The notes under the pieces: generated by a model
Told to the model about the DNA's origin: nothing
The model's database searches: none
Seen by the model: the letters and a program-made list of their open reading frames with translations, nothing else
Shown here: piece by piece, positions 10,299 to 22,076 of the stretch
How the letters are laid out: every line of letters starts with the position of its first letter
How positions within the stretch are numbered: position 1 is the first letter of the stretch
Assembly (NCBI GenBank): GCA_003313425.1
Contig: NHZP01000053.1
Span: 62,001-126,000, forward strand
Length of the DNA stretch: 64,000 nucleotides
From: Pseudopyrenochaeta lycopersici
Lineage: Eukaryota; Ascomycota; Dothideomycetes; Pleosporales; Pseudopyrenochaetaceae
Direction of reading: 5' to 3'
Position numbers and translations under genes: made by a program

Positions 10299-12223
10299 TC
10301 TGTGGAGCGAAGGAGAGCGCAAACTAAAATAAGAGGCAGGTAGAAAGTGTAGAAGGAAAATAGCAGGTGTTCTTAGAGCAGCAATTGCGAGGGCGAATAT
10401 AAAAACCTTTATATGCACGACACGCCTAAGCCACCAGCGATGCTCCATGCATTACAGCGGGGCAGTGATGCTGTTGTTGAGCCAGGATAGGATGGTACTC
10501 CTCCATCAGCAGTTTCAAATTGAAAGTCAGCGAGATTCGTTCACGCCTCCGGATCCAATCCGCAAGCCATGATTCGATCAGCTTGTGGCAGTGTGCATCG
10601 CGGCCTGACAGCATGTAACACTATCTGCTCATGCCAACAACTCGTTCATGCTCCGAAGCCAGGGTCTGGCCAATTCCCTCCTCCCCCAATCCCCTCCCCA
10701 CCCAGGAGACAGCGGCGATCTCATGGCGAGGAAAATTATACGATGTTAGAAATTGACTTCTGTGGCACCGCTGCTGCCGAGAGACGGGACGCAGCCATGG
10801 AGCTTGCTATTTAGACTAGGGGTTCGGGTCCGCCTTACACGGCAGGGGAAAGGAAAGAGGCGCATGACAGGTGAATGCATAACCAAGATTCGGAACCAAT
10901 GCCTCCTAGCGGGGACCCTGTCTGCAGCAGAGGCGTAGATGAGGTGGGCCGTCATGCATTGTAGACTTCATGTCGAAAATAGTTTTCATCCGAACTGAGC
11001 TGCAGATTTTGAAAACATTCGACGGCCTCGCTTCATAACGCATCATCCTTTACTCGTCTGTGCCTTCATAGCAAGCTAGGCTAACCAGGGGGGGGGGGGG
11101 TGTGACATCCACCCTTGCCTTAACACCGAGCGAGACAAGCATGCACGCAGCCAGAATAATGCAGCATCCTACATCCCTACATCGTTACATCGTATAGCAC
11201 CGCCCGCCTATTTCTACCCTGGAGGTGGCGGTGTGCACTTGATGGTAAGGGAGGACATACGGTGTCGAGTCAGGGACTATAGCATTTATGCCCATTGAAA
11301 ACTCTGTTGTCGCAGGAGCGCCAAGCTATAGCAATCAACCAGCGTTAGGGAAGACAAGGGGTTCGAGTCTGCCTCGTGCAGTGATGGCGCGGATGGGTAG
11401 CTTATGCGAAGGAGTGAGGGACGGCGCAAGTCTATGTGATCTCTCTCTTTCGAGAATGAGCTCCTGCCTGCTGCGGAAACGTGGATGAGGGGGGATCACA
11501 AGTCCCACGTCACACCTCCCTGGCTAGCAGGCGGCACAGAGGGAGTGTGAATCAAATGCTGATGCACTATAACGCCGAGGGTGTCGAGGTCCGCCTTGTC
11601 TCTAATCAGCCACGCCGAAAGGAAAGATATAAAGGAGCTTCGTACCTGAGCAATTGGGTAATGTTTTAGAGAAACTCCGGGTATTGGTGTTGAGAAACAA
11701 CAGGAAACTGGGCACTCAGGACAGAAAGACTTTGAGAAGATTTATGAAGGTGATGGGTAAAATTGACTGATATGCGAGCCAGCTTATTTTTTCTTATTCT
11801 GATTAATAATGTACAGCATGCGACTGTACGGTTCTCTGCTGTATATCCCGGATCTTGTCTTGCTTTTACTATTACATGCATTAAGCACTAGCTAGTATCC
11901 TCTAGCAAGCTACTAGCAGTGCGTAGTTGAGCACCCTTTTACCCTTCTAGTTATAGAGCGTGCCGTATGTCGGCATAAAGTGATGGCGATAGCGCCAGGC
12001 GACAGCATATGAACGTGTCTGGTATGAGCACGAAGGACATGTATGAAATGGAAGTTGCTTGAGGAACTTGATGTGCTGGCGTCCCTACGCTATTGACGGT
12101 GATGCTCTTCTCGGCACAGTGATGACGCAGATGACCGGCAGAAGCCTTGTCTTCAGAACATGGGCAGAATATAGTGTAGGACACAATTGAAAAATAAGTA
12201 CGCTTAGTCTGATTTGAAGGGCT
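10299..12223. other. Intergenic, no supported gene
   Basis: Holds the promoter of the 2EXR gene (TATA at 10408-10413), a run of 13 G at 11088-11100 and several frames under 85 codons. A frame at 11951-12184 (-) has a CPC...H...HHC pattern resembling a broken C2H2 finger, but nothing else supports it. Nothing else recognised. Confidence 0.45.
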
Positions 12224-12805
12224 TTAATAATAATCATCGATGCCGAGTCTTTGGGGGCGTTGGCTTTCTTTGTCCTTGAAGTCCTCGTCCTTGTCCTTAT
12301 CCTTCTGATCTGTGGAGCTTGAGTACTCCCTGATGCAGTCATACAGTACCGTTTTATCCTTAAGTTAATCTAAAGTCTGCCTAAACTTGAACACCTTACG
12401 CTGCGTCTTGCTATTACCTGGGACTTTTTCCAGCTCTTGCTCTACCTCTTCTAATAATTGATGAGCTCCGCTACGCTTGATAAATTAATTGACCCGCTGT
12501 GTCTTACCTTCACACAAAACTCAAACCAATACGCCTTAAAATTTTGAAATTTATGATCAAACACCCAAGACGGTGGTTGTGGCCTTTCAACTCCGATACG
12601 AGGGTCTCTATGGCATACTAGCCTTCTACATGCAGACTTCTAGATCGTGTAAGACTATCGCCGGTCTCGTCATCAGACATTCTAGGCTCCTCTTGAGCTT
12701 CGCTTGAGTGCACCCTGGGGCTTTCTCGATGTGAGGGGCAGATATCGGTGGGGCTAGCTTCGCTGTCTGGACTGGTGCCTGCACCGGCGGCCGGCTTAAC
12801 TTTCA
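12224..12805 (-). pseudogene. Decayed paralogue of the 597-aa acidic protein gene
   Basis: Several blocks, in order and on the same strand, match the C-terminal half of the gene at 5546-7437. MSDDETGDSLTRSRSLHVEG matches TSDDETSDGPARFRSMQVEA; SWVFDHKFQNFKAYW matches the GGVDFQNQKFKELQDAW region; VEQELEKVPGNSKTQRKVFK matches LKGELRTRKVLEDGEEKSK; and KDKDEDFKDKESQRPQRLG matches the Lys/Asp-rich tail. Stop codons and frame changes interrupt it (for example after HVEG and after RQTLD). The basic NLS-like cluster is not evident. The N-terminal part is missing. This is a duplicated and then eroded gene copy about 5 kb from its parent. Confidence 0.8.
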
Positions 12806-12816
12806 GCTCCTCGCAG

Positions 12817-13350
12817 TTATTTCAGGCAAGATGGAACTCCTAAGCGTGAAAGGCACTTTAAAACGTTGTAATGCAGCGCCATGAGGAATAGTCTGAGCTT
12901 CGCCGTTGCTATGATCGGCTTGTCCGTTGGCGTTGTTAGTCTCAGAATTGAATCTTGAACTGCTCCATAAATTTGATGAGCGCTATTGTATTGATTGAGC
13001 ACAGAATGGGATAACGTTATTGGCTGGTCCGGCGGCAAAGTTCGACGGGCGGACGCGATAGCCTTACTGAGTCTAAGGCTGAGAACGCTGTACCAAAATG
13101 TGGCAGGCACCATTAACGGATGAACCCATTCCGGACCCTGATCCCCTGAGACGGAAAGCACGAGTCGACCGGACTTGGGTCGGACGGAACATAGGGCTCT
13201 GCCAAGATAAACGACATGAGCAAGCCCAAGATGATCCAAGAAGGCCACTCGGTGCTAGGTGGCTTGAATAGTGTGCAAGTCGTTGCTCACCTTGATCTTA
13301 CGTTCGCGACACTTCTTGCACCCTGTTGAAGGTCGCCCACGATATACCAT
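12817..13350 (-). pseudogene. Zn(II)2Cys6 transcription factor remnant
   Basis: ATG at 13350 starts MVYRGRPSTGCKKCRERKIK, the first half of a fungal zinc cluster (C-x2-C-x6 Lys-rich), followed directly by a GTGAGC donor at 13290. That is the classic intron position of this family. No second half of the cluster (C-x-C-C) follows in any acceptable splice. An open frame at 12817-13248 lacks an ATG; its end (QIYGAVQDSILRLTTPTDKP...) faintly resembles the middle domain of such factors. I read this as a gene with an internal deletion. The zinc-cluster half is clear; the link to the downstream frame is inference. Confidence 0.6.
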
Positions 13351-13553
13351 GTTGGGAGCAATAATTCTCTGCACACTCAGCAACGCGACACAAAAGAAAA
13401 AGAGTGCAGAAATCAATGGTGTTGGTCGATTCGAGCACGTAAAGTGACACGATAGTTACTCCCAGAGCGGTTACGGGGAGAATATCGTACTATTGAAACT
13501 AATTTCAATTTCGCTTTGTCGCTGAAGACAATAGCATACCTAACTCCACTTAG

Positions 13554-13939
13554 CTAAGTTCTAATAAAGCCCCGGATTTTGAACCTCGCAGAGGTATGAC
13601 TATGTAGAATGCGGACCACTTCCGCATAGCCGTTCTGCTCCGCCCAGAAACGTGGCGTTCTGTCCAATTTCAGGGAGTCAGCGCCCATCTTGAACAAGTA
13701 CCTCACAATGTCTACTTTCCCAAACTCTGCGGCTCGATGGAGTGGTGTCCCAAGGCTAAATGGCTCTCACTCTATATATGTCGTCGGATCCTTTTCGCAT
13801 TTGATCTCATTAATCGGTGCACCGTTCTCTACAATCTGGCGGACCAAATCTAGAGTATCAGGTTTGTCCCTCAGAACAGCATGATGGAGGAGCTGGGTAC
13901 CTTCATCGCATACATCACGTTGCAGGCCGCCGAGATGAC
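13554..13939 (-). pseudogene. Ankyrin-repeat gene fragment with in-frame TGA
   Basis: From a likely acceptor (AATGCAG, before 13939) the frame reads GHLGGLQRDVCDEGTQLLHH, then a helix pair ending PTTYIE, then TGA (13769-13767), and resumes in frame as GTPLHRAAEFGKVDIVRYLF and PRFWAEQNGYAEVVRILHSH, stopping at 13554. TPLHRAAEFG is the canonical ankyrin TPLHxAAxxG motif; two to three repeats are recognisable. The stop falls between repeats without a frame change, so a single point mutation is likely. The 5' part is absent; the Myb gene ends just upstream on the same strand. Ankyrin repeats mediate protein binding; the partner is unknown. Confidence 0.75.
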
Positions 13940-13999
13940 CTGCATTCAGGGACGGTAACGCTGTCAGACGAGGCGTCAAGTGGCATGAAAGCAATAGCT

Positions 14000-16084
14000 T
14001 CACGAATCTTTCTTGCGCAACGTGTAGTAGCGCAATTTTATGGCGCCCTCCGACCGATCTGGGAAGCGAGGTGTAATTTGATTCCAGTTCATACCCATCT
14101 TATCCTTATACGAGAGCAAACGCTCTTCGTCCGATTCTAACCACGGCTTATGCTTTCGTTGTCGGCAGCACGTATCATCTCTGCGGCATCCCCGATCATT
14201 ATCGGTAGCGTGAGGATTAGCGTGAGGTTTGTATTCCTCCCCATCTTCGTCCTCTTCATCACCGTCGTCATATGAGTAGTCAACATCATGACTGGGAGCA
14301 CCTCTATGGTGACTGCTCCTCATCTGGTCCGCATTGAGCAGCGTCAAGCTTCCATGGGCAGGTGCCTCTAATGTGCCAGCGTCATATCGGTAACCTAGTA
14401 GCATCCATGAATCAGGCGATAGCTGGGTCATGCGGATGATTTTGCTCTCTCCGCCGAGGAGCTTGTGATTCTGGGTTACCGGGTCAAGAGACAAGCTCGA
14501 ATCACGGTAACGGACAATTGCCGTCACAATCGACGAACCCTCTGGCACATAACAATGCGTGATATCGGTTATCTGATAAGCCATATCGTCGCTGGATCCA
14601 TGGTTTGCGTTGGTTCCACCTCCAACTTCCGTTCTTGGAGATGATGTTCGTGGGGAGCAAGACCAATTCGCGCTATCCATTCCGGACTTGGATGGTTGAC
14701 AGGGTTGGGCTGACGTTACGTTTCGCGATGTCCTCGTAGGCAGCTTGCCCCAGCCTGGTTGTCTAAGAGTAGTCCGTGATAGACCGCGCCTCCTCTTCTG
14801 GACTAGCTGATCGTTGCGTCTACTACGTTGAGAAGCTTTCACCGAAGATTTACCGGACACCTCATCGACCTGACCGAGTCCATCCTCGTGGCTCTTCCTA
14901 GCTCCACCTTCATCGAGGTTGTTTGAAGACGGGACTGGGCTTCCGGCGCCATGACCTTGGCTGTCATTGTCAGGAGGGCCAGGGTTAGCCTCATTGCTGG
15001 CTCTAGAACGAGAATCTGGGCCGCTGGGGGTCGGCAGAGGCGTTGGCTTGGGTGTGAGCACATGATCGAGTATGAGGCTCTTTGCTTGTCGCTCAGACGG
15101 CCTTTGCCGCTTCGCTGAACGAGGGTCCTCCAGCTCCGGTTCTGACGTAATGTCCGACACCTCTGCCGAAGAGATTATCGTGCCAACAGATGAGAGGCGT
15201 GTTCGTTTGCGTGATAGCGGCGATCCGCTCGTCACGTCGAAGTCGAGAAGTGGTTCGTCCTCCGCCGGCGATGGCGCTTCTGAGGATGTCAAAATGGCCT
15301 CCTTAACCAGTGCTAGAACACTACTCACCATGGCAAAGACCCTCCACACGCTCCACAGAGAGGGCACGCATGTTGTCTGCGTCGAAATCGCCACCCTGTC
15401 CAGCATGTTCTCCTTCGGTGCTAGCAGTCGCGTAGTAGCCCTTCTCGTGATAGTCGGATGCTCCGCTGCTAGGCTTGACCTGCGTTGTACTGTGGTGCTC
15501 TTCCGCTGCGTTGCTCTCTAAAATGAAAGGATTTTCTATCGTGAATTTAGTAAATTAGCATCGCAATCCACTCGTATACTTACCCAGACTGCTTCCGTCA
15601 AACAAATCGTCCAGAGTTGAGTCCGTTTTTGCCACGCTCGTGACGTGGTCTGTCCCTCCTCCGTCAAGCGATTTCCAGCTAGACTGGTAATGCTCTGGCT
15701 TCTCCGATTCGGTGGCGGCACCAAGGCCATCGACTACGTCTAGGCCCCTGTGTTAGTTCGGTTCTATTGGCTTGCAACGATCAGTGGGCGGGTAATACCA
15801 TGGTCTAGAGAACTAGAAGCGTCTACAGCTCCGAGCAGACCAGGTTCTCTCGGGTCGAGAGAGCGCGATCCATTTGAATCTGGCATTGGGAAATCGTCGA
15901 TATGGCACCAGTCCCCATCATCTTTGGAGGAGTCGACTCTTGAACGGCTGTGCTCTGCCGTCTTGGTTGTAGACATTGGTTTGGCCTTGGATTTTGGCCT
16001 AGGTTTGGGCGCTCGAGGAACGTATGGAACAATTTTCATAGAAAACGAAGGGTCTAATAAAGAGGTGCTGCAAGAGGAGGCCAT
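14000..16084 (-). CDS. Myb/SANT-domain protein, 4 exons, 636 aa
   Basis: Exons: 16084-15799, 15739-15584, 15517-15329, 15279-14000. Introns of 59, 66 and 49 bp have donors GTATTA, GTAAGT and GTGAGT and acceptors CTAG, TTAG and CTCAG, all in phase 1. Protein starts MASSCSTSLLDPSFSMKIVP. The body is Ser/Pro/Asp-rich with basic patches (SRKRTRLSS, RSAKRQRPSERQ, QKRRRG) and an acidic run (YDDGDEEDEDGEEYK). The C-terminus has one Myb-like unit of about 50 residues, KPWLESDEERLLSYKDKMGM then NWNQITPRFPDRSEGAIKLR, with spaced Trp residues. Probably a nuclear DNA-binding regulator. An apparent longer ORF start at 15406 is a read-through of the third intron. Confidence 0.85.
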
Positions 16085-17582
16085 TTTGGTGTGGCGATCT
16101 GGTGACTACTCTGGTAACGAGGAGTGGGAAAGAAGTAGCTCCCTCTCCGGACTGAGCATCGCTTTATATGTCGCGGTCGATACTGCCGCCCAGGAATGAA
16201 GAGACAGCATAAATGCCGCATTCATCGCGGATATGGTTGTAACGGGCGCAGAGAGCAGTGCAAGGACGCTCTCTGTAGGGAGGGCGGGGGTGCTCGAAAC
16301 CCGTCAGCATCAGCGTCTCCGAAAGGACCCCCGTATCGCTCTATCAAGCGGCGTGGATGGCCTCACCGCGTCAATAATTAGCTTAGCTCATCCGGCGATT
16401 GGCTAGCAAGGTGTCGCTACGACCTGGTCGTGCGCGGCTTTCAGCTGTCCAAGGATCCATATCACCTTGAATGAAACCATCGATCGCCAGCTTCTTCTTC
16501 GATCATCAACCGCCCTCTTACGTAGAACGAGTCCGTGCCAGGTAACGCATGAATGCGCGATTTTCGTCAACGGCGCCCTGTATCGTCCGGTGATTTGGCT
16601 TCAGGGCTTCGTTCGCTTCCTGTGGCACACCCGCAGTCATCTTGGAGCTATCAGCTGCCAGCGTCCAGGTATCAGCCCCCTGCTGGTTGCATTGCAATGT
16701 TACAGCAACGCCGTATGCGCCGTTCGAGGCGGACCGTCCTACTGGAGCCATAGTGCTGACGCAGGCACCAGGATGGCTCAAATTAATGTGTCATGCGGGT
16801 GAATGACCACACCACTGCCGGAAGGATGGGGCCAGCATATTCGACCGGTGGGGTGGGGTGCAATATAGTCATATCAGAGCTGAGACAACGGCGTGAGAGC
16901 TACGCATTCGTTCGCTCAAAACGGGAAAAGAAAAGGACGCAGGAAATGCTATCGGCAAGTCCGGAGCAAGGAGAGGGGGGATGGGTTTTCATAGGACCGC
17001 ATGCTGGTATAGCTCATACGATGCGTAGAGAGCGTCGGCCTTCAATCGCAGCTTACTGGTGTGAAGTGAGCGAGCATCTTGCGAGGGAAGAGGGAAAGCT
17101 TGCAGCGAAGAAAGACGAGAAGCGAGAGAGTGCGAGAGCTCGAGCTTGAGCATGGAAAGTAGGAGGGCCGCCAAATACCTGTGAATGCGAGCTGAGCCTT
17201 AGTTTCAGCAGCTGCAATCGTGAGGGCACGAAAAGCTGGACGGCACTGCCCGAATAGGGGGGGAAATGACATGGACGAGGGGAGGCAGTGCGGTGATAGG
17301 GCGGCCGGCGGGTTTCGAAAAATGCCTCACAAAGGATTCGCTGAGGCCCAATAAGAGTAGTTGGTATAGGCAAGGGAGGAGGGGGGCCCCGGTGCGGATG
17401 AAGGGATAGGAATAGAGAGAAAAGGTTGAGGAGAAGGAGCGAAAATGACGGCGGAGGAAGGGCGTTTTATCGTGAACGTCGAGGCCGATTACCTGTTCGG
17501 GCGTAGGGCGAATCCATAAGCGAGGCCCGGATTACCCGAACGGGGGGCGTCCATTTCCTGACGCAGGCTTGCCGTCTGCTTT
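16085..17582. other. Intergenic, upstream of the Myb gene, up to the AT boundary
   Basis: GC-rich, purine-rich DNA with short frames on both strands (16467-16802 +, 16793-17149 +, 17053-17373 -) that lack domains and overlap one another. At about 17575-17583 composition changes abruptly to AT-rich RIP-type sequence. Confidence 0.5.
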
Positions 17583-17817
17583 ATTACTAAGTATAGTAAA
17601 TTATTATTATTACTAAGTAACTATAGTAGGTACCTATAACTAAACATAAACCTATACGTACATAACCTTAGCCTTAACCTACCTAAGAGTCTGTGCGACC
17701 TAACCTAAACCTATACCCTTAGTCCGTGCAACCTAACTCTAACCCTAACCTACTTATCTATAACCCTAAACCTAACCTATATCTATAACGGGTACTCCTA
17801 ACCTATTTACTACCCTA
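17583..17817. mobile_element. hAT-type terminal fragment, G-rich subterminal repeats, RIP-eroded
   Basis: This is the reverse complement of the left part of the MITE at 35275-35468. It ends CTACCCTA at 17817, matching terminal inverted repeat (TIR) TAGGGTAGYAAATAGG read from the other strand. It is filled with degenerate CCTAACC / CCTAAACC units that look telomere-like but belong to the subterminal zone of this element. The left edge meets unique DNA at about 17583 without a second TIR, so the copy is truncated. Confidence 0.7.
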
Positions 17818-18853
17818 GGATAAAGTATACTTACATATAAAAAATCTACGTAATAAGTAACTAAGTAACAAACTTAATTACGTATTTATTAAACTATTTT
17901 TAGTTAAAGAATAAAATAGACTTATAAACTATATACTTAAGCTACTACTGAATATAAAAATCTACGTATACTTCTATATCTTAAAATTAGAACTAGTAAA
18001 CTTAGTAATACTATTCTAAAAATTATTTTGGGATAACTTTAAGAAAGAAACTAATTATAAAGTTAAATAAAATTATAAGATACTTATAAAATAGAAGAAC
18101 TAATAACTTATAACTAGAATATAGATACTTAATTAGATAAAATAGATACTTAAGCTTAGAAAATATATAAGAAAAAGAAGAAGATTTAAGGAAGTATTAA
18201 TAAAGAATTAGAGAATATTAGAAAAGAGAGTAATCTATATAAAAAGTAATATACTTTAAAAATACAAAGAACTAAAATAAACTACTAAATTTATTACTAA
18301 TAGACTACTATTAATTAGAGCCTCTTAGTATTTAAAATAAAAGCTTTTGAATATACTTTAAGTACTAAGTAATAAGCTAAACTTAAAAGTGTTAGAAGCG
18401 TTCTTAAGTAATAAGGCCTCTACTACTTCTTACTCTTTAATATCTTACTACTTTATAGCTATTACTTCTTTTACGTAATAATTAATTAAATCTATTTATT
18501 AATGTAACTACTTCTTATAAGCTTAAGTAACGCGCAGCTCTTTTAGAGCTTTCTTATACGCCTTTATTATAAACTCTTATATATTCTTTAACTCTTTTAT
18601 TTACTCTTAAAGTTTTACTTTTTAATTAACGAACTATTTAAACTTAGATTCTATAACTTATATATTATAAAATTATCTTTAATAAACATACTATATTTTC
18701 TTAAATAAACGTAAACTTTATATACTTTTAAACTATAGCTTCTTTAAAAAAGTTAATAAAATTATAAAGGCGTTAATAATAAATAGTACTAGATACTTAT
18801 AAATATTTAAGTATTATAAGATATAATATAGTAAAAAGTAAGAAATACTTATA
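17818..18853. repeat. Very AT-rich RIP-degraded relic, unidentified
   Basis: Extremely AT-rich with stop codons in all frames. On the minus strand one frame near 18400-18700 keeps coding-like character if TAG/TAA are ignored (ELKNI...EFIIKAYKKALKELRVT), so it is probably a destroyed transposon ORF. The family cannot be named. Confidence 0.4.
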
Positions 18854-20702
18854 ACGTATTCCATTATCGAGTGCGCTACACCATTGAGTGAGCCAAAATC
18901 TCTTGGCACCACTAACTTATGTTACGAATTATCTATTTTATCACTATTAAACAAAGAGCTTACGTACGTTATACTTATATTAGATTTAGAAGATCCTTCT
19001 ATATCCTTTTTACACGTTTAAGCGTTGTGCCTAGTCCCGCTATAATTTCTACAGCGCTGTAGAGCTAGTTAAGCTGTTTCTTAATTACTACTACCACGAG
19101 CCTTCTTAGATTACTAAGACGCCGCAGACGCTTTAGTAGCTACCTGCGCTAACGCTATACTATACTCTAATATACTACCTTGCTAAATCTACTTCCTTTT
19201 ACGTGATTTCTGCTTAGTTATTACTACTAATTACTCTTTAAGCTTATAATTGCGGGCAATAAGTAGAGCGTTTTAGTGCAGTATAAGTTCAGCGCCTTTT
19301 ATAAGCTGAGAGAAGCCTACCTGCGCTGTAACAGGTAACTGAGTAAAGGACTCGCGTATAAGCTTAGATTAAGATCTAAACTCTTAAGTATTACTTAGGG
19401 TCTTTAACTACTACGGCGTCTCTAGGAGGAGAGGTTCTAGCAGGGTACGCAGCTGTACTTTAAGGCGATCTAATACTACCTGCGCGTTTATAGGGACTAG
19501 TCCTAACGCCTTAAAGGCCTTTTAACAGTTCTCCTCTATAAATACGTTAAAAAACGCGTCTTTAAAGGCGGGGAGAAAGCCTTCTTTATTAATATAGAAG
19601 ACGCGCCAGCGTGCTAAGTCTTAAACGCGCTAGGAGTACTTACGCTTTAACAGCGAGAAGCAGACTACGTTAAGTAGCTAGAGGATATGCGATAAGTAAG
19701 GTAGCATACAGATAGTAAGAATCTTATGCTTAAGGCAGTAGTCTTTAAAATCCTAGTTAAGATAGCTCTTATAGCCGTCTAAGATAAGCAGCCTGTACCC
19801 CCTAACTTAACGCGCCTTTATATGCGTGTTAAAGTACTTTAACTACTTAAGACTAAGTACGTTATTTATCTAGCTGTTCTTAGAGACTAAGAGCTTCTAA
19901 TTATATAGTATATCTGCCTCCTCGTACTATTTAGAGATATAGACGCGTCCTTTATAGACGATGAATAGCAGGGTCGCGTACCTAGCAGCGCAGATGCTCT
20001 AGATAACTATAACCTACTCGCGATCGCCTAGCTAAACAAGCTTAGGTTAAGCGCGTCTCTCTAAGCCTGTAACAACTTTTATAGAGCTAATAATACCTAT
20101 CTAGAAGCTAGTTTTATTAAAGTTATATATGTTATTATTATAAACGCTGTACTTAGCTTTAGTGTCCTTAACTAGCTTAAACTACGCGCTAATTTTCTCT
20201 AGATCTTCCTAGAGTATCCTCTAATAGTCCTTTACTTAGTTAAAAGCTATTTTAAGCTTATCTAAACGCGTTATAAATCTCTTAACCTATCGCTTGCCTA
20301 CTAGCTCTCTACTGCGTATAGCTAGTAGTTTATCCGCTATATCTGCTACCTTACACAGCTAGGGCGCAAATCCTCGCGAATTAAGGTTAAGGATATATCA
20401 GACGATTGTCTGCTCTTTAGTGCGCGTGAGCTTCTAGCGATTAGGCTGGCAATTAGCTTAAGCGGGGGTTCTGTTGTATCTTCGCTGCAGGGTTAATTGG
20501 GTAACGTTAAACGCCTCAGCAGCACGTCGGACACTTTTAAATTGGCCTTGATTTATAGCCTAGAGAGCAAGCTCTATCCTGCCTTCGTTTTAAGATTGAT
20601 TTAACTGAGTTGGTTAAGACATTGCGCGTAGCAGTAGTTATGTTGGGTGCCAAGAGATTTTGGCTCACTCGATAGTGTGGCGCACTCGATGATGGAATAC
20701 GT
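18854..20702 (-). mobile_element. pogo/Fot1-type DNA transposon 1, complete ends
   Basis: TIRs of about 55 bp (ACGTATTCCATYATCGAGTG...) at 18854 and, inverted, ending at 20702; flanked by TA target duplications (18852-18853 and 20703-20704). Length 1849 bp. The transposase runs on the minus strand from about 20620: a psq-type HTH (RRAAEAFNVTQLTLQRRYN), LNSRGFAP, an IYNFNKTSF segment where the family has a catalytic Asp (YNFDETGF-type), and a C-terminal zinc-knuckle relic (RCRNYSGTRHNA...TC). At least a dozen TAG/TAA codons sit at Gln/Trp/Arg positions. It moved by cut-and-paste when alive; now it is inactive through RIP. Confidence 0.85.
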
Positions 20703-21260
20703 TATTATATAATAAGTACCAAGGACAGCGCTAGGATAGGAGGAGTATAGTATTATAATCCTACTAGAACTCTAATCTAGTAGCTCTAAATAAACCTTAT
20801 AGGTAGTAGATAAATAACTAACATTACGTAACGTGCTTAGTTAATTAGTATAATTAGTAGTACTAAGTATACTAAGTATACTAAGTAACTTATATAATCT
20901 CTATATATATAGGTTATTATAATAAACTCTTATAGATTATTATATTTAACTTAATATTATGCTCTATAGTATAGTAATAGTAATACTAATTATTCTTAAC
21001 CCTTACTACTCTTTATAGAAGCGCTCTCTTACTATCTTAGTATTAAAACCTGCTATCTATTAAGCCCCTTACTCTATACCTAAGAACTAACCTTACGGTC
21101 TTATTAGTTATCCTTACTAATAGCTTTTAAGATCTTTATATTAGGCTAAGAATAAGGTTACCAGCTACTAGCCCCTTCTCAGGCTACTACTAGCCTTCTT
21201 AGCATATATAGCTATCCAGCCTCCTAGATAATCCTGCAATCAATTTTACTCTTCTCTTAT
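20703..21260. repeat. AT-rich relic; inverted match to 63045-63377
   Basis: 20820-21143 matches the reverse complement of 63045-63377, sharing the end ACGTAACGTGCTTAGTTAA, a short direct repeat of ACTAAGTAT type, and the following 250 bp. Both copies probably derive from one transposon family in opposite orientation. No coding part identified. Normal composition returns at about 21260. Confidence 0.6.
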
Positions 21261-22076
21261 ACCTAGGTGTTATTCAACAATATCAATGGAGGAAGTCAGG
21301 AGTTTGATCTCTGAGATGCATTGGCAGTGTGAACAAGTGGCTTTAAACGGTGGAAGCCTATTCGCTCAGAAAAATGGTAAAACACCAAGAAAATGATGTA
21401 TATACACCTCTACAGCTCTTTGAACAGCCTCACGATTATATCTATGCACTCTATTCACGGTTTTGGTGTACAATACTATGGTGGGGTGGAAGCTAAGGTA
21501 CTGCTTAGCTCAGCAGAAAAACGTCTCACGAATTATTGCGGCACCTGGTGGGGCTGCTGTTTGATAGCTTACTAAGGCACCGCCGGTTGCCCGAAAACCC
21601 CTGCCCAGCGGTTGGCCACCGTGGCAAGTTTACACGTATACATAACGCGAAGAACGAGTCGTGCGATACCCTGAAATCATGGGATTTGACTCGTGTTCTA
21701 GCAAGCTTCACGCCACGTGCAGCTGACTCCTAACAGGAGGTTGCTACCGCAGGAAGCTCTTTCCTAGCCTAGGGGATAAAGAGCAAAAGCAGATCGTAAT
21801 TGTATCTAAGGGGTGGCTCTTTCTCATTCATTCGATGGAATCTGATGCTATCTTATACCTATTCTTATACACATGTAACCAACGCCGAAATTGACTCACA
21901 CCAATCTAACAGACCTATCCAGAAGCAACAGAGTCATCACCAAGCATTCCGCCCACAAAGTATCATAAAAGAATGGCTATACCCTAGCAGATACCTGGGG
22001 CCAAATGCTCCCTATACTCTTTCTAAAAAGTGATATCCTACATCACACCAAACGAACTAGCTTCGTCTTACCCCTC
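21261..22076. other. Intergenic, no supported gene
   Basis: Ordinary composition, several frames of 60-90 codons without motifs. This is the 3' flank of the SGNH-CVNH gene. Confidence 0.45.

Noticed and set aside
11088..11100. Run of 13 G
   Set aside because: Isolated homopolymer without other structure; may even be a sequencing uncertainty.
11340..11380. GGTTCGAGTCT, a possible tRNA B-box (similar text at 10818)
   Set aside because: Flanking sequence cannot form a T-arm or acceptor stem, and no matching A-box was found.
14000..15406. 468-aa single-exon version of the Myb protein starting at 15406
   Set aside because: Its first 39 residues read through an intron (15328-15280) in the wrong frame; the 4-exon model joins all phases.
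16793..17373. Overlapping frames of 100-118 codons on both strands
   Set aside because: Low-complexity purine/pyrimidine-rich DNA upstream of the Myb gene; no supporting signals.
17640..17800. CCCTAA-like runs resembling telomeric repeats (also 35300-35450, 35570-35700, 62580-62715)
   Set aside because: They lie inside ends of a transposable element defined by TIRs and an 8-bp target duplication, are irregular, and occur in both orientations, so they are not interstitial telomeres.
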